This document shows positions 26,790 through 35,308 of a stretch of DNA of 64,000 nt, one piece after another (the stretch's first letter is position 1; each line of letters starts with the position of its first letter). The stretch is from Caldilineaceae bacterium. Its GTDB lineage: Bacteria; Chloroflexota; Anaerolineae; Caldilineales; Caldilineaceae. The DNA lies in contig OY282376.1 in NCBI GenBank assembly GCA_958295845.1, positions 1,873,022 to 1,937,021 of the forward strand, given 5' to 3'. The position numbers and the translations under genes were made by a program. A model generated the notes under the pieces. The model had not been told where the DNA came from, searched no databases, and worked only from the letters and a program-made list of their open reading frames with translations.

Positions 26790-27947
26790 ATGGCAGAGGA
26801 AAATGTCGCCCTACTGCATCGGCAGAGCCGGCGGCTAACCCTGATCTGCAGTCTTACCCTCGTGGTCGGCGCGCTTCTGTTACAACTGGGCGCCCTCAAC
26901 CCCGACTTCAGCGCCCGCCGCTGGCTCATGATTTCAGCCCTCACAGTGGCCGCCGTCTTCTGGTTCCTGCGCCGCGTCCTCCACCAGAACCACGCCCCCG
27001 ATCGCCAGGATATCTACCCCGATCTGGGCCCTGCCAACAGACTCACCATCTACCGCGGCCTTGCCTACGCTTGGATGGCCGGGTTTCTCCTCCTGCCAAG
27101 ACCCGGCAGCCTCTTGGACTGGCTCCCTGCTTTCCTCTATGTCGGCGCAAGCATAGCCGATGTCTTCGACGGCTATCTGGCCCGCAAGTCGGGGAAAGTA
27201 ACCCGTCTTGGCGAAACCCTGGACATGGAATTCGACGGCTTCGGCGTTCTCGTAGCCTCTGCCCTGGCCGTCCAGTATGGCCAACTGCCTCTTGTTTTCC
27301 TGCTGGTAGCCTTTGCCCGCCCGCTCTTCGTCTGGGGCATGCTATGGCGTACCCGCCAAGGCCTTCCCAACCACCCCATGACCGACAGCGATCAGCGCCG
27401 CATCATCGCCGGCCTCCTGATGATCTTTCTCTCTACCGTCCTGTGGCCCATATTCGAGCCTCCCGTAACCTACGCCGTTGGCGCCGTCTTTGGCGGCGCA
27501 GTCACGCTCAGCTTCCTGCGCGACTGGCTGGTTACCATCGGCTGGCTGCGGCCTGCGCATCCCGCATACACACTCTGGCGCGCCCGCCTCAAGCTCTGGG
27601 CCCTTGTCTGGACGCCCGTCATCCTCAGGATCGCAATCGCCCTCCTGGTCGCCCTTGTTGTCTCCAACCTCCTCGCATCAGGCACCGCGCTGCCGTCGTC
27701 TCTCAGTTGGCCGGTCGCCGCAGTCGCTGCAGCCGCAGGCCTGACAGCCCTGTTCGGCATCGGTGCAAGGACCTCGGCGGGCATCGTCAACGCCGTCGCC
27801 TATCTCTACTATATCTTTGGCGGCCAGTCCTGGATCGGCCTGACACTGCTCGTCCTCTCTTCTCTCCTGCTCGTCCTCGGCAGCGGCTACTTCACACTCT
27901 GGGTTCCGGAGGAGCGCTGGCTTCGCGTAGGAGCAGCCGACTCCTAA
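26790..27947 (+). CDS. CDP-alcohol phosphatidyltransferase family membrane protein
   Basis: A 385-residue integral membrane enzyme. The full CDP-alcohol transferase signature D-x2-D-G-x2-A-R-x8-G-x3-D-x3-D is present as DVFDGYLARKSGKVTRLGETLDMEFD (about residues 129-154). It should transfer a phospho-alcohol from CDP-diacylglycerol or a similar donor. The family core is about 200 residues; here hydrophobic helices continue to the C-terminus (about ten segments). The extra C-terminal part has no known match by eye. ATG 26790 is preceded by AGAGGA. Phosphatidylglycerol- or inositol-type products are possible; the sequence does not decide. Confidence 0.87.
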   Translation: MAEENVALLHRQSRRLTLICSLTLVVGALLLQLGALNPDFSARRWLMISALTVAAVFWFLRRVLHQNHAPDRQDIYPDLGPANRLTIYRGLAYAWMAGFLLLPRPGSLLDWLPAFLYVGASIADVFDGYLARKSGKVTRLGETLDMEFDGFGVLVASALAVQYGQLPLVFLLVAFARPLFVWGMLWRTRQGLPNHPMTDSDQRRIIAGLLMIFLSTVLWPIFEPPVTYAVGAVFGGAVTLSFLRDWLVTIGWLRPAHPAYTLWRARLKLWALVWTPVILRIAIALLVALVVSNLLASGTALPSSLSWPVAAVAAAAGLTALFGIGARTSAGIVNAVAYLYYIFGGQSWIGLTLLVLSSLLLVLGSGYFTLWVPEERWLRVGAADS

Positions 27948-28093
27948 GCATTGCTGGGCCTCCCTTCCAGTTTCCGTACTCCTGCTGCAAAACAAGCCCG
28001 TTCCCGGATCAAAAGAGCGAACACCCGGTTCTGCGTTCCCAAAATGAGCGAAACTTCCGCCGGGTCAATCCGGTATGAGCCCAAAATTCGGCA

Positions 28094-28135
28094 CTGTAAG
28101 ATCGGAACTGTAAGATCGGCATTGTAAGAAACGTA
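28094..28135 (+). repeat. Three 14-bp direct repeats
   Basis: CTGTAAGATCGGAA, CTGTAAGATCGGCA and TTGTAAGAAACGTA follow each other without gaps, 83 bases before the next gene. The exact phasing suggests either an operator for a multimeric regulator or a slippage repeat. The rest of the 270-base gap from 27948 shows nothing. Confidence 0.6.
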
Positions 28136-28217
28136 AGTTTATGCAATCATAGTGGCAGTTCCTCTCCCCCTCGCGCTTGAATGCTGGAGCTGGACTCAAC
28201 AAAGGAGAAAGAGGATC

Positions 28218-28550
28218 ATGTTAGATCTGGGTTCTTTGAGTTCACAATCAAAACGCATCGTCGGCCTGGCACTTCTGACAGGTCTGATCCACCTGTTCGT
28301 TGGCTTCCAGAGTCAGTTTATTCTGGTCCTCAACGGGATTGGCTTCATCGCCCTGGCCATGGGTCTCTACATGCTACCTCAGCTGGCAAACTGGAGAACC
28401 CAGATCCGTTGGGGATTGATAGCCTATACCGCCGTCACGATCATCGGATACTTTTTCCTCTTCCCGCAGCCCCTCGACTACGGACTGGGCCTGGTAACAA
28501 AAGCGATCGAAGTCATCCTGATCGTGCTTCTCTTCATGCAATCGAGGTAA
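28218..28550 (+). CDS. Small multi-pass membrane protein
   Basis: A 110-residue, very hydrophobic protein with four likely helices: IVGLALLTGLIHLFVGF, FILVLNGIGFIALAMGLYML, WGLIAYTAVTIIGYFFLF and AIEVILIVLLFMQS. No family was recognised. I chose the ATG at 28218; AAAGGAGAAAGAGG just upstream supplies the ribosome-binding site. Earlier in-frame codons would add a charged non-membrane tail. The next gene starts four bases after its stop, and the stop region GAGGTAA doubles as that gene's Shine-Dalgarno. The pair is therefore coupled. Confidence 0.8.
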   Translation: MLDLGSLSSQSKRIVGLALLTGLIHLFVGFQSQFILVLNGIGFIALAMGLYMLPQLANWRTQIRWGLIAYTAVTIIGYFFLFPQPLDYGLGLVTKAIEVILIVLLFMQSR

Positions 28551-28554
28551 CACT

Positions 28555-29601
28555 ATGCGCATCGAGGACTTGGAAACCCCCATCGGCGTCGTCGATCTGG
28601 ACCGCCTCTCCACCAACATCGAGAAGCTCCAGAAATACCTTGCCAGCCACGACATCGATAACCGCCCCCATATCAAGACCCATCGCATCCCCGCCATCGC
28701 CCACATGCAGTTGGAAGCAGGCGCCGTCGGCATCACCTGCCAGACCTTGAGCGAAGCCGAAGTCATGTGCAGCGCCGGCATCACAGATATCTTCCTGCCC
28801 TACAACCTGCTAAGCGAAACGAAACTGAGACGCCTGATGCTGCTCTCGCGGCGTGCAAAGATGAGCGTGACCGCCGACTCCGCTCGCACCGTCGCCGGAT
28901 ACGCCGAAGCAGCCGCGCAGGAAGACGCTGTCCTCCCCGTCCTCATTGAAATGGATGGCGGCTACGAGCGCTGCGGTGTGACTACGCCTGAAGGCGTCCG
29001 CGAACTGGCTCGCCAGATCGACAGCGCCTCGCATCTCCACTTCGGCGGGCTGATGGTATACCCTTCAAATCCGGAATCGAACGCTTTCATGGCAGAGGCA
29101 AAAATGCTGCTCGCTCAGGACGGGCTGGCCGTCGAGCGCGTCAGCGGGGGCAGTTCATTCGTGATGTGGCAAGCCCACGTGTTCACCGAAATCAACGAGC
29201 ACCGCGCCGGCATGTACGTCTACGGCGACCGCAACCTGGTCGACGCCGGCGCCATGACCCTGGACGAATGTTCCTACATCGTCTTGGCCACCGTCGTCAG
29301 CCGCCCGACCGACGACAGGGTCGTCCTCGACTCCGGCAGCAAGTCGCTCGCCGCGGACGGCGCCCGCCAGTCTCCCGGGCACGGTCTAATCATCGAGTAT
29401 CCCGATGCAGAAATATTCAAGCTTTCAGAGGAACACGGCCACGTGGATGTGTCGCGCTGTGACCGCAAACCGGAGATCGGCGAGAGGGTAAGCGTCCTCG
29501 TCAACCACTGTTGCGTGTCCAACAATCTCTTCCCGCGCATCGTCGGACACAGGAATCGCGAAGTCGAGTTGGAGTGGCCGGTCCTGGCAAAAGGATGGTG
29601 A
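28555..29601 (+). CDS. D-threonine aldolase / D-serine dehydratase-type PLP enzyme
   Basis: A 348-residue fold-type III PLP enzyme: an alanine-racemase-like barrel with a D-Ser dehydratase-like C-terminal domain. The N-terminus TPIGVVDLDRLSTNIEKLQ leads to RPHIKTHRIPAIAHMQ, in which the Lys (about K43) binds PLP. GGSSF near 200 is the phosphate-binding turn. EEHGHVD and NHCCVSNNL near the C-terminus carry the His and Cys of the metal site of this family. It would cleave or dehydrate a beta-hydroxy D-amino acid; aldolase and dehydratase cannot be separated by sequence alone. Translation is probably coupled to the small membrane protein upstream. Confidence 0.9.
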   Translation: MRIEDLETPIGVVDLDRLSTNIEKLQKYLASHDIDNRPHIKTHRIPAIAHMQLEAGAVGITCQTLSEAEVMCSAGITDIFLPYNLLSETKLRRLMLLSRRAKMSVTADSARTVAGYAEAAAQEDAVLPVLIEMDGGYERCGVTTPEGVRELARQIDSASHLHFGGLMVYPSNPESNAFMAEAKMLLAQDGLAVERVSGGSSFVMWQAHVFTEINEHRAGMYVYGDRNLVDAGAMTLDECSYIVLATVVSRPTDDRVVLDSGSKSLAADGARQSPGHGLIIEYPDAEIFKLSEEHGHVDVSRCDRKPEIGERVSVLVNHCCVSNNLFPRIVGHRNREVELEWPVLAKGW

Positions 29602-29674
29602 TTGAGGGGCAGCGCAGCGCCATGCCATTGCCGTCCCTCCCAGACGGCGCCGCGCCGTAGTTCGTTCCGACCGG

Positions 29675-31549
29675 TCAGAAAGTAATGCCCAGCAATCCCG
29701 GCGCGACCACAATGCCAAGATAGGCCAGCAGCAGGACGACAAGCAAGAGGCGGATCTTCCCCCACGCGCTCAGATTGTTGAACCAACCACCGCCGCTCGG
29801 ACTGGGGCGACCGGCAGGCGGCGGATACACCTCGGCCGCTCCCGCTTCGCGTCGCCGTTGCGGAATATCTGACGGCGCACCGACTGAAGGCTCGACGCTC
29901 GGGGGCGGCGGCGGCCCCCCCTGAACATCGCCCCCAACGGGCTGGCTCAAAATCCGGTGCAGATCAGTGGCAACCGAGGGCAAGCGCGATTTGAGCAAGT
30001 CCAGTCCGGGATACTCGACGTAAAGTAGGTCAACGTCTGTCTCCGCGAACGCGCTCTGACCGTACGGCTCGTCCGACAATATCGCCTTCTCCCCGAAAAT
30101 CTCTCCCTCACCTCGTGTCCAGCTGCCGGCTCCGTTCAAGAGCTGAAGTCGAACCACCCCTCTCTCAATGAAATAGAGCGCCTCGCTCGGCGCGCCCGCC
30201 CGGAACACCTGCTCCCCTTGGCGCAATTGGGCATGCCTCAAATAGCGCGCCACCTCCCTGAGTTCGTTGATTTCGAGGTTGGCCAGCAAGGGGAAGCGCC
30301 TCAGCCTCTCCGCCGTCACCGGCGCTGGCCGTGCGGCAGTTTGCGAAGCCAGCACTCGGTCCAGCGCCTCGCCTATCGCAGGCAACTGGCCCACCAGCTC
30401 CTCAAGGTCCGACCGGTAAAGGACCCACAGATTCGTGTTGCCGGTGGTGGTGGCGTTATCCGCTCGGTCCTCCCCCGTTAACAGACTCATCGCCCCAAAA
30501 TAGCTCCCCACCTCAACGCGGGCCAGCTCCTGAAGTACACCGCTCTCATTCTCTGCCGTCAGCTCCACTTCCCCCTCGTCAACCAGGAAAAGTGCGTCGC
30601 TCCTCTCTCCCAACCGGTAAATCGATTCGCCGGTCGGAACGTGCTGCAGCACCAGCTTCTGCGCAATGGCATGCAGATTCGAGGGCTCCAGCTGGCTGAA
30701 GAGCGGCGTCTGCGCCAGCCGCACAACCGCCTGTGTCTGGTCCGTTAGGCTCAACCGGCTGCGGCTATGTCGTCCCAATGCCCGCCGCAGGTGCGGATAC
30801 TGGCTGCTCAGACTGTGAAACGTCGCCGCCGGCAACGACCAGACCAGGCAGTCGTCTACCGAAAACGCGCTCGCATTGTACGGCTTGTTCGTCAACAAGG
30901 GCAGGACCCCGAACAGATTTCCTGGCTCGACCAGGCTTGCAGTCGGGCTTGGCTCCTCAGGCGTTGGTGCAGGCTGCAGCTCCAGCGCCCCCTTCTCCAA
31001 AAGGAAGAGCGCCTCAGCACGTTGGCCGCTCTGATACAAAAACCTGCCCCGCTGCACCTGGTGCGGCTGCATGCTTCTGGCCATTGGCTCGATAACCCGG
31101 TGCGGCAGCCCCCCCAACGCCCGCGTCTTGATCAGCTGCTCGACCAGGTAGTCCTCCAGCTGCGAAATCTGCTCGCCGAAGTTCTGGCTGAGTTTGATCC
31201 CAATCCCGTACTGCCTCTGCAGCAACTGCCGCAATCCTGAGTCGGGCAAGGACCAAAGATGAACATCGGCCGCCGCTACAGCGCTCGTGTTATGTGCCAG
31301 TCCCCGCAGGAACTCAGCCTCGCCCACTAGGCTGCCCGGCCCCAGCGTAGCCAGAACCGAGCCGTTTGAATCAAACAACCGCACAAACCCGCTTCGAATC
31401 AGATAGAGGTCACTGCAGTTCTCATCGCTGCGAAAGATCGTACCCCCGCCCGGAAAACTCTCTTCGCGCAGGATCGACACGATCTCCTCCAGCTCCGCGT
31501 CTGACAAATCGTGAAAAAGAGGCGTTGCGCGTAGAAAATCAACAGACAT
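29675..31549 (-). CDS. Four tandem cNMP-binding-type domains with C-terminal membrane anchor
   Basis: A 624-residue protein with four cyclic-nucleotide-binding-like beta-rolls. They cover about residues 5-125 (LFHDLSDAELEEIVSILREE), 155-265, 290-405 (LFSQLEPSNLHAIAQKL) and 425-545 (LLANLEINELREVARYLRH). Each has a G-E/L-x-x-G-type turn such as GSLVGEAEFL, GNLFGVLPLL, GSYFGAMSLL and GEIFGEKAIL. The phosphate-binding Arg of true cAMP sites is not obvious in any of them. A proline-rich linker leads to one C-terminal helix, IRLLLVVLLLAYLGIVVAPG, which makes a tail-anchored cytoplasmic sensor. No helix-turn-helix, kinase or cyclase domain is present. AAAGGAG fixes the ATG. It is convergent with the PLP-enzyme gene. 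Confidence 0.85.
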   Translation of the reverse strand: MSVDFLRATPLFHDLSDAELEEIVSILREESFPGGGTIFRSDENCSDLYLIRSGFVRLFDSNGSVLATLGPGSLVGEAEFLRGLAHNTSAVAAADVHLWSLPDSGLRQLLQRQYGIGIKLSQNFGEQISQLEDYLVEQLIKTRALGGLPHRVIEPMARSMQPHQVQRGRFLYQSGQRAEALFLLEKGALELQPAPTPEEPSPTASLVEPGNLFGVLPLLTNKPYNASAFSVDDCLVWSLPAATFHSLSSQYPHLRRALGRHSRSRLSLTDQTQAVVRLAQTPLFSQLEPSNLHAIAQKLVLQHVPTGESIYRLGERSDALFLVDEGEVELTAENESGVLQELARVEVGSYFGAMSLLTGEDRADNATTTGNTNLWVLYRSDLEELVGQLPAIGEALDRVLASQTAARPAPVTAERLRRFPLLANLEINELREVARYLRHAQLRQGEQVFRAGAPSEALYFIERGVVRLQLLNGAGSWTRGEGEIFGEKAILSDEPYGQSAFAETDVDLLYVEYPGLDLLKSRLPSVATDLHRILSQPVGGDVQGGPPPPPSVEPSVGAPSDIPQRRREAGAAEVYPPPAGRPSPSGGGWFNNLSAWGKIRLLLVVLLLAYLGIVVAPGLLGITF

Positions 31550-32169
31550 GATTACTCCTTTCGGACACCGTATTACCGTAACAGGTCAACATCTATTGTG
31601 CCAGAATGAGGAAACTATCTCCAATGCCCTCGCGGCCAATCCAACATCGTCGTCAGAGCTGGCTCGTTTCGGCTGCCGCCCCCACCACTGCCGCTGCCGC
31701 AGAGCTCGCAAAGCCTTCAGACCCCTGCAGCGTTCTCTCTATTTCGGCAGGAGAACAACCTGAAGCGCCGAATTATCCCACCGAAGATCAGATCGAGCTA
31801 TGGATATGCCGCCTTCATACTGGATCGGGGTGACCAGGAAAGTCAGTTCGCGTAGCCTGCTCTCCTACCCAGCCGCCAATACCGGTCGCGGCCACACTGC
31901 CGTCTTCGCACCCGCTCTCCCGTCTTGAAGTTTTTTGGACGTGAATGGTAGGATGCTATAGGCATAGTGGAGAAACAGCCACGCGCCTGATATAATGGAT
32001 CCATACAGGTTTGGAGAGTGTGAAACGTCGGGACACCAAACGGGCCGCTGCCATTGCAGACCCCCAGAAATGCAGAGTTCCCCTCCCATGAGCCTGCCTT
32101 TTTCTCGGCCGAAAGGGGACACCCTGCCCAATTCCTGAACTGTCCCAGCGGGGAATGCCTAACTCAGAC
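31550..32169. other. Non-coding stretch between the cNBD gene and tRNA-Leu
   Basis: About 620 bases without a supported gene. Short open frames here have no ribosome-binding site or family resemblance. A TATAAT at 31991-31996 has no convincing -35 box. No member of the dispersed repeat families is present, unlike most other long gaps in the window. Confidence 0.5.
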
Positions 32170-32254
<85 letters not shown>

Positions 32255-32263
32255 CTGAAAAAA

Positions 32264-32293
32264 ATTATAGCGGTTGGGGTGAGTTTCAGTCAA
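32264..32293 (-). promoter_or_regulatory. Sigma-70 promoter of tRNA-Leu
   Basis: On the minus strand, TTGACT (complement of 32288-32293), an 18-base spacer and a perfect TATAAT (complement of 32264-32269), followed by a T run. The tRNA starts ten bases beyond. It is the strongest promoter in the window. Confidence 0.8.
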
Positions 32294-32449
32294 ATAACCG
32301 CCACTTGGGCTTACGTTCCTGGCTGATATTTCGCTCCCAGTTGCTTTAACTTTACGGGGACCGCGTCACCGCGCAACGAGCGCTACTTCAGCACTTCGCT
32401 CGCCTGCAGCCAATGTGGTTCGCCGCAAAGGTGCCAAAGCAGACTCTTC

Positions 32450-33040
32450 ATGGACCAGGACAAACTAATAGAACGCTCGCTTCAAGGAGACCTGGAAGCG
32501 TTCAACCAACTGGTGATCGAATACCAGGGTCTTGGCTATGGCGTCGCCTATCGCCTGCTCGACGACCCCGACTCAGCTGCGGATGCCCTCCAGGACAGCT
32601 TCATCAAAGCCTACCGAGCGCTTGACAACTATCGCGGCGGCAATTTCAAAAGCTGGCTCATGCGTATCGTCGTCAACACCTGCTACGATCACCTGCGATC
32701 TCGCCAGCGCAAACGCACAGAAAGCCTCGACGACCTTCCCGTGGAAGAAGAGTATGTCGCCCAGCTGACAGACCGCAGCGAATCACCGCATGAATACGCC
32801 GAACGCCGCGAGCTGCAGGAGCTCATCGCGTCGGCCATCACCTCCCTGCCCGAAGTCCTCCGTACAGCCATCGTTCTGCGCGATGTCGAGGGCTACGCCT
32901 ACGAAGAGATCGCCGAAATCACCAGCGCCGCTGTGGGCACCGTCAAATCAAGAATCAATCGTGCTCGCGGAAGAGTTCGCGACTATCTGAGCAAGAACGC
33001 GGAACTTTTGCCGTCCGTCTATCGTCATTCATTGAAGTAG
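32450..33040 (+). CDS. ECF-family RNA polymerase sigma factor
   Basis: A 196-residue extracytoplasmic-function sigma factor. Region 2 runs from LVIEYQGLGYGVAYRLLDD through DALQDSFIKAYRALDNYRGG to FKSWLMRIVVNTCYDHLRSR. Region 4 is LPEVLRTAIVLRDVEGYAYEEIAEI, with the recognition helix AVGTVKSRINRARGRVRDYL. The acidic linker between them (SLDDLPVEEEYVAQL) is usual. The next gene is a membrane anti-sigma factor, 133 bases downstream, so the sigma is probably held at the membrane until a signal arrives. The Shine-Dalgarno is weak. Confidence 0.95.
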   Translation: MDQDKLIERSLQGDLEAFNQLVIEYQGLGYGVAYRLLDDPDSAADALQDSFIKAYRALDNYRGGNFKSWLMRIVVNTCYDHLRSRQRKRTESLDDLPVEEEYVAQLTDRSESPHEYAERRELQELIASAITSLPEVLRTAIVLRDVEGYAYEEIAEITSAAVGTVKSRINRARGRVRDYLSKNAELLPSVYRHSLK

Positions 33041-33173
33041 GGGTAACTGTATCCTCTTCAGATTGTCTGTATAGTCGCAAAAGTTCCCTTTTCCTGGAGT
33101 AGAGTGGCAGGCAGGCCATGAAGAGCTAAGAGGTCATTCAAGCCAGTGCGTCGCTAGCAGAGAGCAAACCCAT

Positions 33174-34031
33174 ATGGATCCGCAAAGTCTGAATTCGGTC
33201 GATGAAGATCTGGTAGCAGCCTACGTGGACGGAGACGTTTCCACCGAAGAACGGCAACGTGTCGAAGCAGCGATGGCGGCCAGCGAACAGGTCGCCTGGG
33301 AAGTGAATACGCTGCGCCAGACCGTCGAGCTGCTGCAGGATCTGCCCAGTGTGCCACTCCCCCGGTCATTCGCGTTGACCGAAGATCAGGTCGCCGACGT
33401 ACTCCAGGAGCGGCGCGCGCTCGCCAAAGTGAACGTGTCCCTTCCCGGGAATGTCGAAACCGCCCCCGAAAGTCCCTGGCAGCGCTTTCTCAACTTCCTC
33501 AATGGCGGCGATCTCGCCCTGCGCAATGCGGCCGCGCTGGCCGCCGTCCTTCTCCTGCTCGTCTTTGCCGCCGAATTTCAGATTCAACAGTCCCAGCTCG
33601 GCCCGGCCGCCGGCGGCGAACAGCTTTCCAGTGCCCCCGCAGAACCCCAGAGCCAGGTAACCGCCATTGGCGGCTCTGTCGCCGAACAAACCGGTTCCAG
33701 CTCCGACGAACAAGGGACCAGTGAGCAAGTTGCCGCTGCCGAGAATCCGCAGGAAAACGCAGACGACGACCCCGTCATCGGCGTAATGAGTACCAGTGAA
33801 GAAGACCAGCAGACCACCGACGCTGAGCAGGCCCCCGCCGTCGCCGCCCTGCCCGAGACCGGCTCCGCCTCAGCAGATTCGAGCCAGCAGCAACTCTCCC
33901 CAACCGAGACCGCAGACCCGGCCGCACAACCCTTTGTATCGATCCTCCGCTACGCCCGTATTCTACTCGTCCTGGCCGTCATCGTACTCTGGCTGCTCAG
34001 CCGCACCAGGTCCCGAAGCAGGCGTGCCTGA
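33174..34031 (+). CDS. Membrane-bound anti-sigma factor (zinc-less)
   Basis: A 285-residue regulator. The N-terminal 60 residues (DEDLVAAYVDGDVSTEERQRVE...VAWEVNTLRQTVELL) look like the anti-sigma helical domain. They lack the usual His-x3-Cys-x2-Cys zinc ligands. A first membrane helix (NAAALAAVLLLLVFAAEF, about 120-137) is followed by a roughly 115-residue Ser/Gln/Glu-rich low-complexity loop and a second helix near the C-terminus (ARILLVLAVIVLWLLS). Both ends should be cytoplasmic with the loop outside. Its placement directly after an ECF sigma gene supports the role. The stop lies inside the next coding region, with an 8-base overlap with mutM. Confidence 0.8.
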   Translation: MDPQSLNSVDEDLVAAYVDGDVSTEERQRVEAAMAASEQVAWEVNTLRQTVELLQDLPSVPLPRSFALTEDQVADVLQERRALAKVNVSLPGNVETAPESPWQRFLNFLNGGDLALRNAAALAAVLLLLVFAAEFQIQQSQLGPAAGGEQLSSAPAEPQSQVTAIGGSVAEQTGSSSDEQGTSEQVAAAENPQENADDDPVIGVMSTSEEDQQTTDAEQAPAVAALPETGSASADSSQQQLSPTETADPAAQPFVSILRYARILLVLAVIVLWLLSRTRSRSRRA

Positions 34032-34860
34032 GCTACCCGAAGTCGAAACCTACGTACGCGCCCTCGAACCTCTGCTGCTGGGAAAGACTGTCCTCAGGGC
34101 CGAGGTCCGCTGGCCCCGCACAATAGCGGCCCCCGATGTTGCCCGCTTTAAGGACTTGGTCCGCGGGCAGCGGTTTTCTTCGTTTGGACGCCGCGGAAAA
34201 TACATCCTGCTCGGCTTGGACAGCGGCGAGACTCTCATCGTCCACTTGCGCATGACCGGTGAGTTGCGCGTTCACCCCCCTCCAGCCCCCCATGCCAGAC
34301 CGGACGCACCCCCCGCAGACAAACACACCCACGTCCTGTTCGACCTCGACACACGCGAACAGCTGAGGTTCCGCGACACGCGCAAGTTTGGGCGAATCTG
34401 GTTAGTTGAGGATACCGAGAGCGTTGTCGGAAAGTTGGGTCCGGAGCCGCTGGACGAGGACTTTGTCCCACAGACTCTGGCCCAATCGCTGGCGGGGCGT
34501 AAAGCAAACATTAAGGCGCTGCTGCTCAATCAGACACTGCTCGCCGGCGTCGGAAACATCTACGCCGACGAATCTCTTTTCCGCGCCCGTATCGACCCCC
34601 GCCGCGCCGGGGGCTCACTCGCCCTCGCAGAGATAGAGCGTCTTCACTTGGCTTTAAGGGATGTCCTGCTGGCGGGTATCGAGGCCCAGGGCAGCTCTGT
34701 CCAAACCTACGCGCCACCAACGGGAGCAAAAGGCGGCTTTCAGGAACAGTTCCAGGTCTTCCGTCGCAGCGGCGAGCCCTGCTTCACCTGTGCAACGCCC
34801 ATCAGCCGCATAGTTCTCGGGCAGCGTAGCACCCACTTCTGTCACACCTGCCAGAGCTGA
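34024..34860 (+). CDS. mutM: Formamidopyrimidine-DNA glycosylase
   Basis: Fpg/MutM (278 aa) excises 8-oxoguanine and cleaves the abasic site. The mature N-terminus must be Pro. GTG CCT GAG at 34024 gives M-PELPEVETY with the catalytic P1/E2, so the GTG is chosen although the frame stays open back to 33796. Further landmarks are GRRGKYIL with the catalytic Lys, the helix-two-turn-helix segment LLLNQTLLAGVGNIYADESLF, and a C-terminal zinc finger C-x2-C...C-x2-C (CFTC...CHTC). It overlaps the anti-sigma gene by eight bases, so it is translated with the sigma/anti-sigma pair. This ties oxidative-damage repair to that regulon. Confidence 0.96.
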   Translation: MPELPEVETYVRALEPLLLGKTVLRAEVRWPRTIAAPDVARFKDLVRGQRFSSFGRRGKYILLGLDSGETLIVHLRMTGELRVHPPPAPHARPDAPPADKHTHVLFDLDTREQLRFRDTRKFGRIWLVEDTESVVGKLGPEPLDEDFVPQTLAQSLAGRKANIKALLLNQTLLAGVGNIYADESLFRARIDPRRAGGSLALAEIERLHLALRDVLLAGIEAQGSSVQTYAPPTGAKGGFQEQFQVFRRSGEPCFTCATPISRIVLGQRSTHFCHTCQS

Positions 34861-34907
34861 CCGGGCACGACTATCTGCAACAATCCAACCAGGCCATACT
34901 GCCAATA

Positions 34908-34959
34908 GGCACCATAGCCTTGCCGCTGGCACCACAGCCTTGCCGCTGGCACCACAGCC
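34908..34959 (+). repeat. 20-bp tandem repeat
   Basis: GGCACCATAGCCTTGCCGCT, then GGCACCACAGCCTTGCCGCT and a partial third unit, between mutM and the converging small gene. One base differs between the two full units. Possibly part of a convergent terminator region. Confidence 0.7.
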
Positions 34960-34977
34960 CCGGGCCTCTCCCTTGCG

Positions 34978-35208
34978 TCAGGTTCCTTGGCCGGGCGTGT
35001 TGCGCCGCTTCGTCTCGGCCAGCTCCGCCTCCAGTTCCGCCTTCTTCTTCAACTCAGCCTCTTTCCCCTCGGCAAGAGCCTGGTCCCACCTCGACTGGTA
35101 CTTGGCGTCAAAAGTAGTGGCCCGCGACGGTCCGAAAATATACGCCGCGATTGCGCCAACCGCGGCGCCAACGATCAGGCCGATTACAAGATTCTCAGAC
35201 TTGCCCAA
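34978..35208 (-). CDS. Small YtxH-like membrane protein
   Basis: A 76-residue protein with one N-terminal Gly/Ala-rich helix (LVIGLIVGAAVGAIAAYIFGPS) followed by a charged, Glu/Lys-rich coiled-coil tail (ALAEGKEAELKKKAELEAEL). This is the plan of YtxH/gas-vesicle-like stress proteins. The start is a TTG at 35208; the ribosome-binding site is weak. It lies 100 bases downstream of the double-PspC gene on the same strand, which fits an envelope-stress unit. The family assignment rests on architecture and one short motif, GxxxGxxxAxLFxP-like. Confidence 0.7.
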   Translation of the reverse strand: MGKSENLVIGLIVGAAVGAIAAYIFGPSRATTFDAKYQSRWDQALAEGKEAELKKKAELEAELAETKRRNTPGQGT

Positions 35209-35308
35209 TGCTCACGCCCCTTGCTCACACCACTTGCCAGGTTTGGATCCCCTCTTCTCGCACGCGAAGCTGTCCTCTTTACTGAAATGCTGACTCCCGC
35301 CTCCGGTT

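Noticed and set aside
27071..28078. 335-codon open frame overlapping the CDP-alcohol transferase gene
   Set aside because: Same-strand shadow in another frame with Pro/Arg-rich low complexity; the overlapped gene has a full catalytic signature.
31865..32131. 88-codon minus-strand open frame near tRNA-Leu
   Set aside because: No ribosome-binding site, odd composition, and it lies in an otherwise non-coding gap.
33796..34023. N-terminal extension of mutM
   Set aside because: MutM needs Pro directly after the initiator Met; the GTG at 34024 provides this, and the upstream part is an out-of-frame reading of the anti-sigma gene.
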